DNA of 64,000 nt from contig CM076142.1 in the NCBI GenBank assembly GCA_038025085.1, positions 1,029,501 to 1,093,500 of the forward strand, given 5' to 3'. A program made the position numbers and the translations under genes. Each line of letters starts with the position of its first letter. Position 1 is the stretch's first letter. This document shows, in pieces, positions 45,290 through 57,345 of the stretch. Below the pieces are notes generated by a model that saw nothing but the letters and a program-made list of their open reading frames with translations, had not been told where the DNA came from and made no database searches. Origin of the DNA: Tetragonia tetragonoides (Eukaryota; Streptophyta; Magnoliopsida; Caryophyllales; Aizoaceae).

Positions 45290-48200
45290 AACCAAGAGGT
45301 CCCGGAACAAAGGTGTATGTTTTCACACCACATTCCAAGGGATATTCCTAGGGGACATGAGAGGCCGACGGGATCAGTAATTGGGTCCCTGTTAGGCTTG
45401 TAAGGGGGTTTTACAAGACACGAATGCAAGGGCAGGAGCACTGAAAGCATGGGTGAATACGGAGTTCGGTGATCCAGACAACCCTCCTGAGGCACCGAGG
45501 GTCCTCTTATGCCATGATAGATCCCCCAGAGAAGTTTGGACGTAAACGACCACCGTGCCCCGGGGGCCAAAAATGAAGGCTATTATCCACGTTTTTTGGG
45601 CTCCCGAGAGGCCCTGGAACGAAGGTGTAATATTTTCACACTCCATCGCACGGGTGATCCCTAGGGGACATGGGAGGCCCCCGGAGTCGGTGATCGGGTC
45701 TGTGTTAGGCTTGCCAGGGGGTTTTACGGAACACAAGTGCAAGGGCAAGAACACCGAAAAGCATAGATCAATATAGGATTCTGGGATCCGGACAACCCTC
45801 CCAGGGCACCAAGGGTCCTCTTATTGCATGATAAGATCCCCCGGAGAAGTTTGAGCAAATCAACAACGGGCCCCGGGAAGCGAAAAATGGAGGCTAACCC
45901 ACGTTTTTTTGGCTCCCGGAAAGGTGTATAATTTCACATCACATCGCACGGGACAACCCTAGAGGACATGGGAGGCCTCCGGAGTCGGTTATCGGGTCCG
46001 TGTTAGGCTTGTAAGGGGGTTTTACAAGACACGAATGCCAAGGCTAGAGCACCGAAAGCATGGGTGAATACGGAGTTGGGGGAGCCGGACAACTCTCCCG
46101 GGGCACCGAGGGTCCTCGTATGCCATGATAGAGCCCCAGGAGAAGTTTGGGCAAAAAAGACAACCGGGCCCAAGGAAACCAAAAATGAAGGCTATTATCC
46201 ACGTTTTTTGGGCTTCCCGGGAGGCCCCGGAACGAAGGTGTATATTTTCTGACAACAACGCATGGAACATCCCTAGGAGACATGGCAGGCCTATCAGGTC
46301 CTGTTAGGCTTGTAATGGGGTTTTACGGGACAAAAGTGAATCGGCAGGAGCACCGAGCATGGGTGAATATGGAGTTCGGGGATGCAGACAACCCTACCGA
46401 GGCACCGAGGATCCTCTTATGCCATGATAAGATCCCCCGGAGAAGTTTGGGCAAAACGACCACCGCGCCCCGGGAAGCCAAAAATGAAGGCTATTATCCA
46501 CGTTTTTTGGGCTCCCGGGAGGCCCCGAAACGAAGGTGTATATTTTCACACTACATCCCACGGGACATCCTTAGGGGACATGGGAGGACTACGGAGTCGG
46601 TGATCGGGTAAGTGTTAGGCTAGCAAGGGGGTTTTACGGAACACAAGTGCAAGGGAAGGAGCACCGAGAAGCATACGTGAATATAGAATTCTGGGATCCG
46701 GACAACCCTTCCGGGGCACCAAGGGTCCTCTTATTGCATGATAGAGCCCCTGGAGAAGTTTGAGCAAAACAACAACCGGGCCCCAGAAAGCGAAAAATGG
46801 AGGCTAATCCACTTTTTTTGGCTCCCGGAAGGCCCGGAACGAAGGTATATAATTTCACATCACATCGCACGGGACAACCCTAGGGGACATGGGAGGCCTC
46901 CGGAGTCGATTATCGGGTCCGTGTTAGGCTTGTAAGGGGGTTTTACGGGACACAAGTGCAAGGGCAGGAGCACCGAAAAGCATGAGTGAATATGGAGTTC
47001 TGGGATCCGGACAACCTTCCCGGGGCACTGAGGCTCATCAAATCACATGATAGACCCCCGAGAAGTTTGGGGGAAAACGACAACCGGGCCAGGAAGCCAA
47101 AAATGAAGGCTATTATCCACGTTTTTTAGGCTTTCGAGATGCCCCGGAACGAAGGTGTATATTTTCAAACCACAACGCACGGGACATCCCTAGGGGACAT
47201 GGGAGGCCTCCGGGGTCGATTATCGGGTCCCTATTAGGCTTGTAAGGGGGTTTTACGGGACACAAGTGCAAAGATGGGAGCGTCGAAATCATCGGTGAAT
47301 ATGAAGTTCGGGGATCCAGATAACCCACCCGAGGCATCGAGGGTCCTGTTATACCATGATAGACCCACCGAAGAAGTTTAGGCGAAAACGACAACCGAGC
47401 CTCGGGAAGACAAAAATGAAGGCTATTATCCACGTTTTTTGGGCTCCCGGGAGGCCCCGAAACAAAGGTGTATATTTTCACACCACATCGCACAGGACAT
47501 CCCTAGGGGACATGGGAGGCCTTCAGCATCTGTTATCTCGTTCGTGCGAGGCTTGTAAGGGGGTTTTACGAGACACAAGTGCAAGGGTAGGAGAACCGAA
47601 AAGCATGGGTGAATATAGAGTTCTGGGATCCGGACAACCCTCCCGGGGCACCGGAACGAAGGTGTGTGTTTTCACACCATATCCCACGAGACATCCCTAG
47701 GGGACATGGGAGGCCTTCATAGTCGGTTAATGGTTCCGTGTTAGGCTTGTAAGGGTGTTTTACGGACACAAGTGCAAGGGCAAGAGCACGGAAAAACATG
47801 AGCGAATATGGAGTTCTAGGATCTGGACAACCCTTACTGGGCACCGAGGGTCCTCTAATGACATGATAGACCTGTCGGAGAAGTTTGGGGAAAATCGACA
47901 AACGGGCCCCGGGAAGACAAAAATGAGGCTAATCCATGTTTTTTGGGCTTTTGGGGAGGCCCCGGAACGAAGGTTTATGTTTTCACACCACATCGCACGG
48001 GACATCCCTAGGGGACATGGGAGGCCTACGGGATCGGTTATCAGGTCCCTGTTAGGCTTGTAAGGGGGTTTTACAAGACACGAATGCAAAGGCTAGAGCG
48101 CCGAAAGCATGGGTGAATACGGAGTTGGGGGAGCCGGACAACTCTCCCGGGACATTGAGGGTCCTCGTATGCCATGATAGAGCCCCGGGAGAAGTTTGGG

Positions 48201-51200
48201 CAAAAACGATAACCGGGCCTAAGGAAACCAAAAATGAAGGCTATTATCCACGTTTTCTGGGCTTCCCGGGAGGCCCCAGAACGACGGTGAATATTTTCTG
48301 ACAACAACGCATGGAACATCCCTAGGGGACATGGCAGGCCTATCAGGTCCCTGGTAGGCTTGTAATGGGGTTTTACGGGACAAAAGTGAATCGGCATGAG
48401 CACCGAGCATGGGTGAATATGGAGTTCGGGGATCCAGACAACCCTACCGAGGCACCGAGGATCCTCTTATGCCATGATAGACCCCCTGGAGAAGTTTGGG
48501 CAAAACGACCACCGCGCCCCGGGAAGCCAAAAATGAAGGCTATTATCCACCTTTTTTGGGCTCCTGGAAGGCCTCGAAACGAAGGTGTATATTTTCACAC
48601 TACATACCGCGGGACATCCTTAGGGGACATGGGAGGACTACGGAGTCGGTGATCGGGTAAGTGTTAGGCTAGCAAGGGGGTTACGGAACACAAGTAAAAG
48701 GGAAGGAGCACCAAAAAGTATAGGTGAATATAGAATTCTGGGATCCGGACAACCCTCCCGAGGTAACAAGGGTCCTCTTATTGCATGACAGAGCCCCTGG
48801 AGAAGTTTGAGCAAAACAACAACCGGCCCCAGGAAGCCAAAAATGAAGGCTATTATCCACGTTTTTTGGGCTCCCGAAAGGCCCCGGAACAAAAGTGTAT
48901 AATTTCACAACACATCGCACGGAACATCCCTAGGGGACATGGGAGGCCTACGGAGTCGGTTATCGGGTCCGTGTTAGGCTTGTAAGGCGGTTTTACGGGA
49001 CACAAGTGCAAGGGCACGAGCATCGAAAAGCATGAGTGAATATGGAGTTCTGGGATCCGGACAACCCTACGAGGGCACCGAGGCTCATCAAATGCCATAA
49101 TAGACCCCAGAGAAGTTTGGGGGAAAACGACAACGGGGCTCCGGGTAGCCAAAAATGAAGGCTATTATTCACGTTTTTTAGGCTTCCAAGAGGCCCTGGA
49201 ATGAAGGTGGATATTTTCAAACCACAACGCACAGGACATCCCTAAGGGATATAGGAAGCCTCCGGGGTCGATTATTGGGTCCCTATTAGGCTTGTAAGGG
49301 GGTTTTACGGGACACAAGTGCAAAGATAGGAGCATCGAAATCATCGGTGAATATGAAGTTCGGAGATCTAGACTACCCACCCGAGGCACCGAGGGTCCTC
49401 TTATGGCATGATAGATCCCCCTAAAGTTTGAGCAAAAACGACAACCGAGCCTCGGGAAGCCAAAAATGAAGGCTATTATCCACGTTTTTTGGGCTCCCGG
49501 GAGGCCACGAACGAAGGTGTGTATTTTCACACCACACCGCACGGGACATCCCTAGAGGACAGGGGAGGCCTTCAGAGTCGGTTATTGGTTCCGTGATAGG
49601 CTTGTAAGGAGGTTTTACGGTACACAGTGCAAGGGCAGGAGCACGGAAAAGCATGAGTGAATATGGAAATCTGGGATCCGGACAACCCTCCCGGAGAACC
49701 GAGGGTCCTCTAATGACATGATAGACCCCTTGGGGGAAAACGATAACCGGGCCCCGGGAAGCCAAAAAATGAAGGCTATATACACGTTTTTTAAGCTTCC
49801 GGGAGGCCCCGGAACGAAGGTGAATGATTTCACACCACAACGCACGGGACATCCCTAGGGGACATGGGAGGCCTCCGGGGTCGATTATCGGGTCCCTTTT
49901 AGGCCTGTAAAAGGGTTTAACGAGACACAAGTACATAGGTAGGAGCATCGAAAGCATAGGTGAATATGGAGTTCGGGGATCCAGACGAGCTACTGACGGT
50001 ACTCTTATGCCATGATAGACCCCTCCGAAGAAGTTTGGGAGAGAATGACAACCGGGCCTTGAAAGCCAAAAATGAAGGCTATTATCCACGTTTTTTGGGC
50101 TCCCGGGTGGCAGTAGAAGTTTGGGCGAAAACGACAACGAAGGTGTTTATGTTCACACCATATCGCACTGTACATTCCTAGGGGACATGCCAGGGCTCCA
50201 AGTCGGTTATCGGGTCCGTGTTAGGCTTGTAAGGGAGTTTTACAGGACACAAGTGCAAGGGCAGGAGCACCGAGAAGCATGGGTGAATATGGACTTCTCG
50301 GATCCGGACAATCCTCATGAGGCACCGAGGGTCCTCTAATGACATGATAGACCCCCAGAGATGTTTGGGGAAAAATGACAAACGGGCCCCTGGAAGCCAA
50401 AAATGAAGGCTAATCCATGGTTTTTGGGCTTTCGGGAGGCTCCGGAACGAAGGTGTATGTTTTCACACCACATCGCATGGGACATCCCTGGAGGACATGG
50501 GAGGCCTACCGGATCGGTTATCAGGTCCCTGTTAGGCTTGTAAGCGGGTTTTACAAGACACGAATGCAAGGGCATGAGCACTGAAAGCATGGGTGAATAC
50601 GGAGTTTGGGGAGCCGGACAACTCTCGCGGGGCACCGAGGGTTCTCTTATGCCATGATAGAGCCCCTGGAGAAGTTTAGGCAAAAACGAAAACAGGGCCC
50701 AAGGAAACCAAAAATGAAGGCTATTATCCACGTTTTTTGGGCTTCCAGGGAGGCCCCAGAACGAAGGTGTATATTTTCGGACATCGCATGGACATCCCTA
50801 GGGGACATGGCAGGCCTAAAGGGTCCCTGTTAGGCTTGTAAGGAGGTTTTATTGGACAAAAGTGAAAGGGCAGGAGCACCGAGCATGGGTGAATATGGAG
50901 TTCGGGGATCCAGACAACCTTCCCGAGGCACCGAGGGTCCTTTTATGCCATGATAGACCCCCCGAAGAATTTTGGGAGAAAACGACCACCGCGCCCCGGG
51001 AAGCCAAAAATGAAGGCTATTATCCACGTTTTTTGGGCTCCCGGGAGGCCCCGAAACGAAGGTGTATATTTTCACACTACATCCAACGGGATAACCCTAG
51101 GGGACATGGGAGGCCTTCGGAGTCGGTGATGCGGTCAGTATTAGGCTTGTAAGGGGGTTTAACGGAACAAGTGCAAGGGCAGGAGCACCGAAAAGCATAG

Positions 51201-54200
51201 GTGAATATAGAATTCTGGGATCCGGACAACCCTCCCGGGGTACCAAGGGTCCTCTTATTGCATAACAGAGCCGCCGGAGAAGTTTGAGAAAAACAACAAC
51301 CGTGCCCCGGGAAGCGAAAAATGAAGGTTATTATCCACGTTTTTTGGCCTCCTGGAAGGCCCAGAACGAAGGTGTATAATTTCACATCACATCGCACGGT
51401 ACATCCTAAGGGACATGAGAGGCCTCTGGAGTCGGTTATCGGGTCCATATTAGGCTTATAAGGGGGTTCTACGGGACACAAGTGCAAGGACAGGAGCACC
51501 AAAAAGCATGAGTGAATATGGAGTTCTGGGATCCGGACAAACCTCCCGGGGCACCGAGGGTTCGATAATGACATGATAGACCCCCAAAGAAGTTTGGGGG
51601 AAAACGACAACCGACCCCCGGAAGCCAAAAATGAAGGAATCCACGTTTTTTCGCTTCCGGGAGGCTCCGGAACGAAGGTGTGTGTTTTCACACCACATCC
51701 CACGAGACATCCCTAGGGGACATGGGAGGCCTTCAGAGTCTGTTATCGAGTCTATGTTAGGCTTGTAAGGGGGTTTTACAGGACACAAGTGCAAGGGTAG
51801 GAGAACCGAAAAGCATGGGTGATTATAGAGTTGTGGGATTTGGACAACCCTCCCGGGGCACCAATGGTCCTCTTATTTTATGATAGACCCCTAGTAGAAG
51901 TTCGAGCGAAAACGACAACGGGCCCCGGGAAGCTAAAAATGAAGGCTGTCCACATCTCACGGAAGGCCCCGTAACGAAGGTGTTTAGTTTCACACCATAT
52001 CGCACTGTACATCCCTAGGGGACATGCGAGGCCTCCGGAGTCGGTTATCGGGTCCGTGTTAGGCTTGTAAGGGGGTTTTACGGGACACAAGTGCAAGGGC
52101 AAGAGCACCGGAAAGCATGGGTGAATATGGACTTCTCGGATCCGGACAACCCTCATGGGGCACCGAGGGTCCTCTAATGACATGATAGAACTCCCGGAGA
52201 AGTTTGGGGGAAAATGACAAACGGAGCCCGGGAAGCCAAAAATGAAGGCTATCCATGATTTTTTGGGCTTCCGAGAGGCCCCGAACGAAGGTGTATATTA
52301 TAACACGACATTGTACGGGACAACCCTAGAGGACATGGGAGGCCTCCGGGGTCGATTACCGGGTCCTTGTTAGGCTTGTAAGGGGTTTTTACGGCACACA
52401 AGTGCAAAGGTAGGAGCATCGAAAGCATGAGTGAATATAGAGTTCGGGGATCCAGGCAAGCCCCCCGAGGAACCGAGGGTCCTCTTATGCCATGATAAAC
52501 CCCCCGAAGAAGTTTGGGCGAAAACAACAATCGGGCACCAGGATGCCAAAACTGAAGGCTAATCCACGATTTTTGGGCTCTCGGGAGGCCCCAGAACGAA
52601 GGTGTTTATTTTCACACCACATCGCACGGGACATCCCTAGGAGACATGGGAGGCCTTCGAAGTCGGTTATCGGGTCTGTGTTAGGCTTGTAAGAGGGTTT
52701 CACGGGAAACAAGTGGAAGGGCTGGAGCACTGAAAAGCACGGGTGAATATAGAGTTCTAGGATCTGGACAACAATCTCGGGTCACCACGGGTCCTCTTAT
52801 TCCATGATAGACCCCCCTGAGAACTTTGGGCGAAAACGACAACCGGCCCCAGGAAGCCAAAAATGTAAGTTACCCGTGCTTTTTGGGCTCCCGGAACGAA
52901 GGTGTATATTTTCATACCAAATCGCACCGGACTTCCCTATGGGACATGGGAGGCTTCCAGAGTCGGTTATCGGGTCCGTGTTAGGCTTGTGAGGGGTTTT
53001 ACGGGACACAAGTGCAAGGACAGGAACACCGATAAACATGGGTGAATATGGAGTTCTGGGATCCGGATAACCCTCCAGGTGCACCGAGGGTCCTCAAATG
53101 ACATGATAGACCCCCCGGAGAAGTTTGAGCGGAAAACGACAATCGGACATGGGTAGCCAAAAATGAAGGCTATTATCCACGTTTTATGGGCTTCCGGAAG
53201 GCCACGGAACGAAGTGTATATTTTCACACCACATCACATGGGACATCCCTAGTGGACATGGGAGGCCTCCGTGGACGATTATCGTGTCCGTATTAGGCTT
53301 GTAAGGGGTTTTACTGGACACAAGTGCAAAGGTAGGAGCATAACAAGCATGGGTGAATATGGAGTTCGGGGATCCAGACAATCCACCCGAGGCACCGAGG
53401 GTCTTCTTATGCCATGATAGACCCCCCGAAAAAGTTTGGGCGAAAACGAAAACCAGGCCCGGGAAGCCAGAAAAGAAAGTTATCCACGTTTTTAAGGCCC
53501 CGAAACGAAGGTGTATATTTTCACACCACATCGCACAAGACATCTCTAGGGGACATTGGAGGCCTCCGGAGTCGGTTATCGGTTCTGTGTTAGGCTTGTG
53601 AGGGGGTTTTACGGGACACAAGTGCAAGGGCAGCAGAACTGAAAAGCATGGGTGAATATAGAGTTTTGGAATCCGGACAATCCTCCCTCTTTTATTCCAT
53701 GATAGACCCCCCGGAGAAGTTTGGACGAAAACGACAATTGGGCTCGGGATACCAAAATGAAGGCTATCCACGTTTTCTGGGCTCCGGAAGGGCCCAGAAC
53801 GAAGGTGTATATTTTCACACCACATCGCACCGGACATCCCTAGGAGACATGGGAGGCCTCAAGTGCAAGGGCACGAGCACTCAAAAGCAGTGGTGGATAT
53901 AGAGTTCTGGTGAATATAGGATTCTGGGATCTGGACAACCCTCCCGGGGCACCAACAGTCCTCTTCTTCCATGATAGACCCCCCTGAGAAGTTTTGGGCG
54001 AAAACAACAACCGGGCTCCGGGAAGCCAAAAATGAAAACCTTTATCCACCTTTTTTGGCCTACCGAAAGGCCCCGGAATGAAGGCGTATATTTTCACACC
54101 ACATCACACAGGACATCCCTACGGGACATGGGAGGCCTCCGGAGTCGATTATCGGGTCTGTGTTAGGCTTCTGAGGGGGTTTTATGCGACACAAGTGCAA

Positions 54201-55960
54201 GGGTAGGAGAACCGAAAAGCATGGGTGAATATAGATTTCGGGGATCCGGACAACCCTCCCGGGGCACTAAGGGTCCTCTTATTCCATGATAGACGACAAC
54301 CGGGCCACGGGAAGCCAAAAATGAAAGCTTTAATCCACGGTTTTTGGGCTCCCGGAAGGCACCGGAATGAAGGTGTATATTTTTACACATCACACCGGAC
54401 ATCCCTAGGGGACATGCGAGGCCTCCCAGTCGGTTATCGGGTCCGTGTTAGGCTTGTAAGGGGGTTTTACGTGACACTAGTGCAAATCAGGAGCACCGAA
54501 AAGGATCGGTGAATATAGAGTTCTGGGATCCGGACAACCCTCCCGAGGCACCAAGGTCCTCTTATTCCATGATAAACCCCCCGGAGAAGTTTGGGTGAAA
54601 ACGACAACCGGGCCCCGGAAAGCCAAAAATGAAGGCTATCATCCACGTTTTTTGGGCTCCCGGGAGGCACCGGAACAAAGGTGTATATTTTGACACCACA
54701 TCGTACAGGACATCCCTAGGGGACATGGGAGGCCTTCAGCATCTGTTATCTCGTTCGTGTGAGGCTTGTAAGGGGGTTTCACGGGACAAGTGCAAGGGCA
54801 GGAGCACCAAAAAGCATGGGTGAATATGGAGTTCTGGCATACGGACAACCCTCCTGGGGCACCGAGGGTCCTCTAATGACATGATAGACCCCCCGGAGAA
54901 GTTAAGAGGAAAATGGCTACCATCCCCAGGAAGCCAAAAATGAAGGCTATTTATTATCCACGTTTACGGGCTTCCAGGAGGCCTTGGAATAAAGGTGTAA
55001 ATATTCGGACCTGCACTGGACATTCCTAAGGGACATGGGAGGCCTCCAGAGTCAGTTATTGGGTCCCTGTTAGACTTGTAAGGGGGTTTTACGCGGCCAA
55101 AGTGAAAGGGGAGGAGCAACGAAAGCATGGGTGAATATGGAGTTCGGAGATCCAGACAACACTACCGAGGCACCGAGGATCCTCTTATGCCATGATAGAC
55201 CTCCTGGAAAAGTTTGGATGAAAACGACCACCGCGCCCTGGGAAGCCAAAAATGAAGGTTAATCCATGTTTTTTGGGCTCCCGGGAGGCCCCGGAACGAA
55301 GGTGTATATTTTCACACTACATCGCACGGGACATCCTTAGGGGACATGGGAAGCCTCCGAATCGGGTTCGTGTTAGGCTTGTAAGGGGGTTTTACAGGAC
55401 ACAAGTGCAAGGGCAGGAGCACCGAAAAGCATAGGTGAATTTAGAATTCTGGGATCCGGCCAACCCTCCCGGGGCACCAAGGGTCCTCTTATTGCATGAT
55501 AGCCCCCCCGGAGTAGTTTGAGCAAAACGACAACTGGGTCCCGGGAAGCCAAAAATGAAGGCTATTATCCCTTTTTTTGGCCTCCCGGAAGGCCGGCCCT
55601 GGAACGAAGGTGTATATTTTCACATCACATCGCACGGGACATCCCTAGGGGACATGGGAGGCCTCCGGAGTCGGTTATCGAGTCCGTGTTAGGCTTGTAA
55701 GGGGGTTTTACGGGACGCAAGTGCAAGGGCAAGAGCACCAAAAAGCACGGGTGAATATGGAGTTCTGGGATCTGGACAACCCTCCCGGGGCACGAGGGTA
55801 CTCTAATGACATGATAGACCCTCCGAAGAAGTTTTGGGGGAAAATGGGAACCGGGGCCCAGGAAGCCAAAAGTGAAGGCTATATTCCACGTTTCCTGGGC
55901 TTCCGGAAGGCCCCGGAACGAAGTTGGATATTTTCGCACCGCATCGCATGAACACCCCTA
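45290..55960 (+). repeat. Array C: GC-rich ~308 bp tandem repeat, about 34 units
   Basis: GAACGAAGGTGTATAT, with variants, recurs at roughly 308 bp steps, for example near 46231, 46530, 46846, 47148, 47464, 47960, 48285, 48580 and 48890, and on to 55918. Fixed blocks in each unit are GGGATCCGGACAACCC, CATGATAGACCCCC, GAGAAGTTTGGG, AAGCCAAAAATGAAGG, TTTTTTGGGCTCCCGGG, ACATCCCTAGGGGACATGGG and TTAGGCTTGTAAGGGGGTTTTACGG-like words. Two palindromes, CTCCCGGGAG and CCCTAGGG, sit about 60 bp apart in most units. Some units are truncated, for example about 193 bp near 47464-47657. Orientation is the same as in array A. Open frames up to 238 codons occur but shift between units, and none starts or ends consistently. 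Confidence 0.92.
46020..49710 (+). repeat. Higher-order repeat within array C, ~2.05 kb period
   Basis: Unit-specific variants recur together at a distance of about 2047-2052 bp. A CTGACAACAACGCATGGAAC variant is at 46249 and 48298. A GGTAAGTGTTAGGCTAGC variant is at 46605 and 48655. CAAACCACAACGCAC is at 47166 and 49218. TCGAAATCATCGGTG is at 47283 and 49333. Each block holds about seven units, one of them truncated. A looser third copy starts near 50.5 kb. Confidence 0.82.
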
Positions 55961-56560
55961 GGAGACATGGTCCACCGGGGAGGGTTATCGGTCCTTTATA
56001 GGCTTATTAGGCCCCAACGCCCATCATTAGCGCCTAGCGAGCGTAGCGTGTCTCAAGTCCCATGTCCATGTACCATGTGCCATGTACAAGCACCTAGCTG
56101 AGCACCAATGTCCCCATGTCCCAGCGCCAATGAACCAAGACCCCCCCCCCCCCCGGCCCTTTGGGAGTCCATCCCTATGCTTGGAGTACCAATTCACCCG
56201 TGGTTTCGACTTTCGTCCCTTTCAATAGGATGGCAAGTAAATGGGCCGACAAAGGCTAATTGGGACTCAAAAAATGACCCTGAGGGCCCCCAAAGTTCAC
56301 CAGGTGTCTCACATGCATTGTTGTGCAAAAATAACAACCTTGGTTTAGGGGTCTTCCGGATGCCCTAAAATCGTGGATTATAACCTTCAAATTTTCGCTT
56401 TTCATGGCCTGATTGAGATTTCTATTCTAACTTCTTTGGGGGGCCTATGGCGACCTTAGGAGTCCTTCGATGCCTCGAGGAAGACACCCCAATGCCCAGA
56501 CTACCTATTTACTCATGTTTTTTTATTCTCGGGCTTTTAGAGTGGATGACCAGTAAAGGA
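55961..56560 (+). repeat. Array C edge and isolated B-type unit
   Basis: After the last C unit comes a short spacer with ATGTCCATGTACCATGTGCC-like words and a poly-C tract (about 56141-56154). One B-type unit follows at about 56160-56540: GGGAGTCCATCCCTATG, then CAAAAATAACAACCTT and AAATCGTGGATTATAACC. B-type sequence therefore borders array C on both sides. Confidence 0.75.
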
Positions 56561-57345
56561 GTCGTAAATTTCATATTCTTATTATCCTGTAGGCAAAGTT
56601 CAATATCATTAAGAGCATGTCATGATACATAATAATTTCATTTTCTAACACTTCTTTTGCCCCCCCCCCCCCTGAAATGTAGGAATTGTTTTCCACAATC
56701 AAGCTCAAATATGAAGCCTCAAACCACCTATTGAGATCTATCACCTTGATTTTGGACTTCATAGCCATCAATTGCTTTGCCAGAGGCAGATGTTCAGCTC
56801 TAAGTCAATAAGTCATTCTTGGCTTTTTATATGACAGGCAGGCCTTGGGGCCTGTCTGGCGTTCATAGTCATAATCTACAAGCTTAGCTCAAGTTCAGGG
56901 ACAATATTTGAGGCAGGATGTGGATGAATACATTCAGTAACCGCAAGTCCAAGATACTCCTTACTCCACCAGTATAGATTTTGTGGCCTAGGCACTACAT
57001 AGCCACAAGGGGGAAAATTCTAGCTCAATGATGGCAGTTGTGGACTATACCTGTACCCTGTAGGGGTGAAGAGCGACAGGAGCCACCCGTACCCCAGGTC
57101 AAATTTATTGACCTTTATCCAGCTACAGGCTCATTCAACCATAAAAAATCCTCGTCCCAAAACCCACCAATGGTAAAAGGAGAGAGGAAACAGCAGAAAA
57201 AGGGTCACCGGGAAGAAACATTAAAACAGAAGAGAACAATGATGTATGTGTCTAAGCCTCAAGTAATGTTGCAAAAATAGGGAGAAAAGAAAGAAGAAGA
57301 CCGTAAACATGTACTTCCTAAATTTCTGTGGACATTATTACTTAC
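56561..57345. other. Spacer downstream of the minus-strand helical-protein gene
   Basis: Holds a poly-C tract (about 56661-56673) and a short hairpin near 56835-56860. Further 3' exons of the minus-strand gene may lie here, for example a frame around 56655-56800, but I could not join them with confidence. Confidence 0.4.

Noticed and set aside
49421..50137. A 238-codon minus-strand open frame, and dozens of 60-200 codon frames in arrays A, C and D
   Set aside because: They lie in tandem repeats poor in stop words, occur on both strands at once, shift frame from unit to unit, and lack a consistent start or end.
45290..55960. Array C as ribosomal intergenic spacer subrepeats
   Set aside because: No rRNA gene sequence lies in the window, and ordinary protein genes flank the arrays.
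56571..56800. Extra 3' exon of the helical-protein gene (frame with a run of helical residues)
   Set aside because: A poly-C tract interrupts it, and I could not find an acceptor in phase with the exon ending at 57346.
56835..56860. Short hairpin (GGCAGGCC..GGCCTGTC)
   Set aside because: The stem is short and imperfect and has no terminator or element context.
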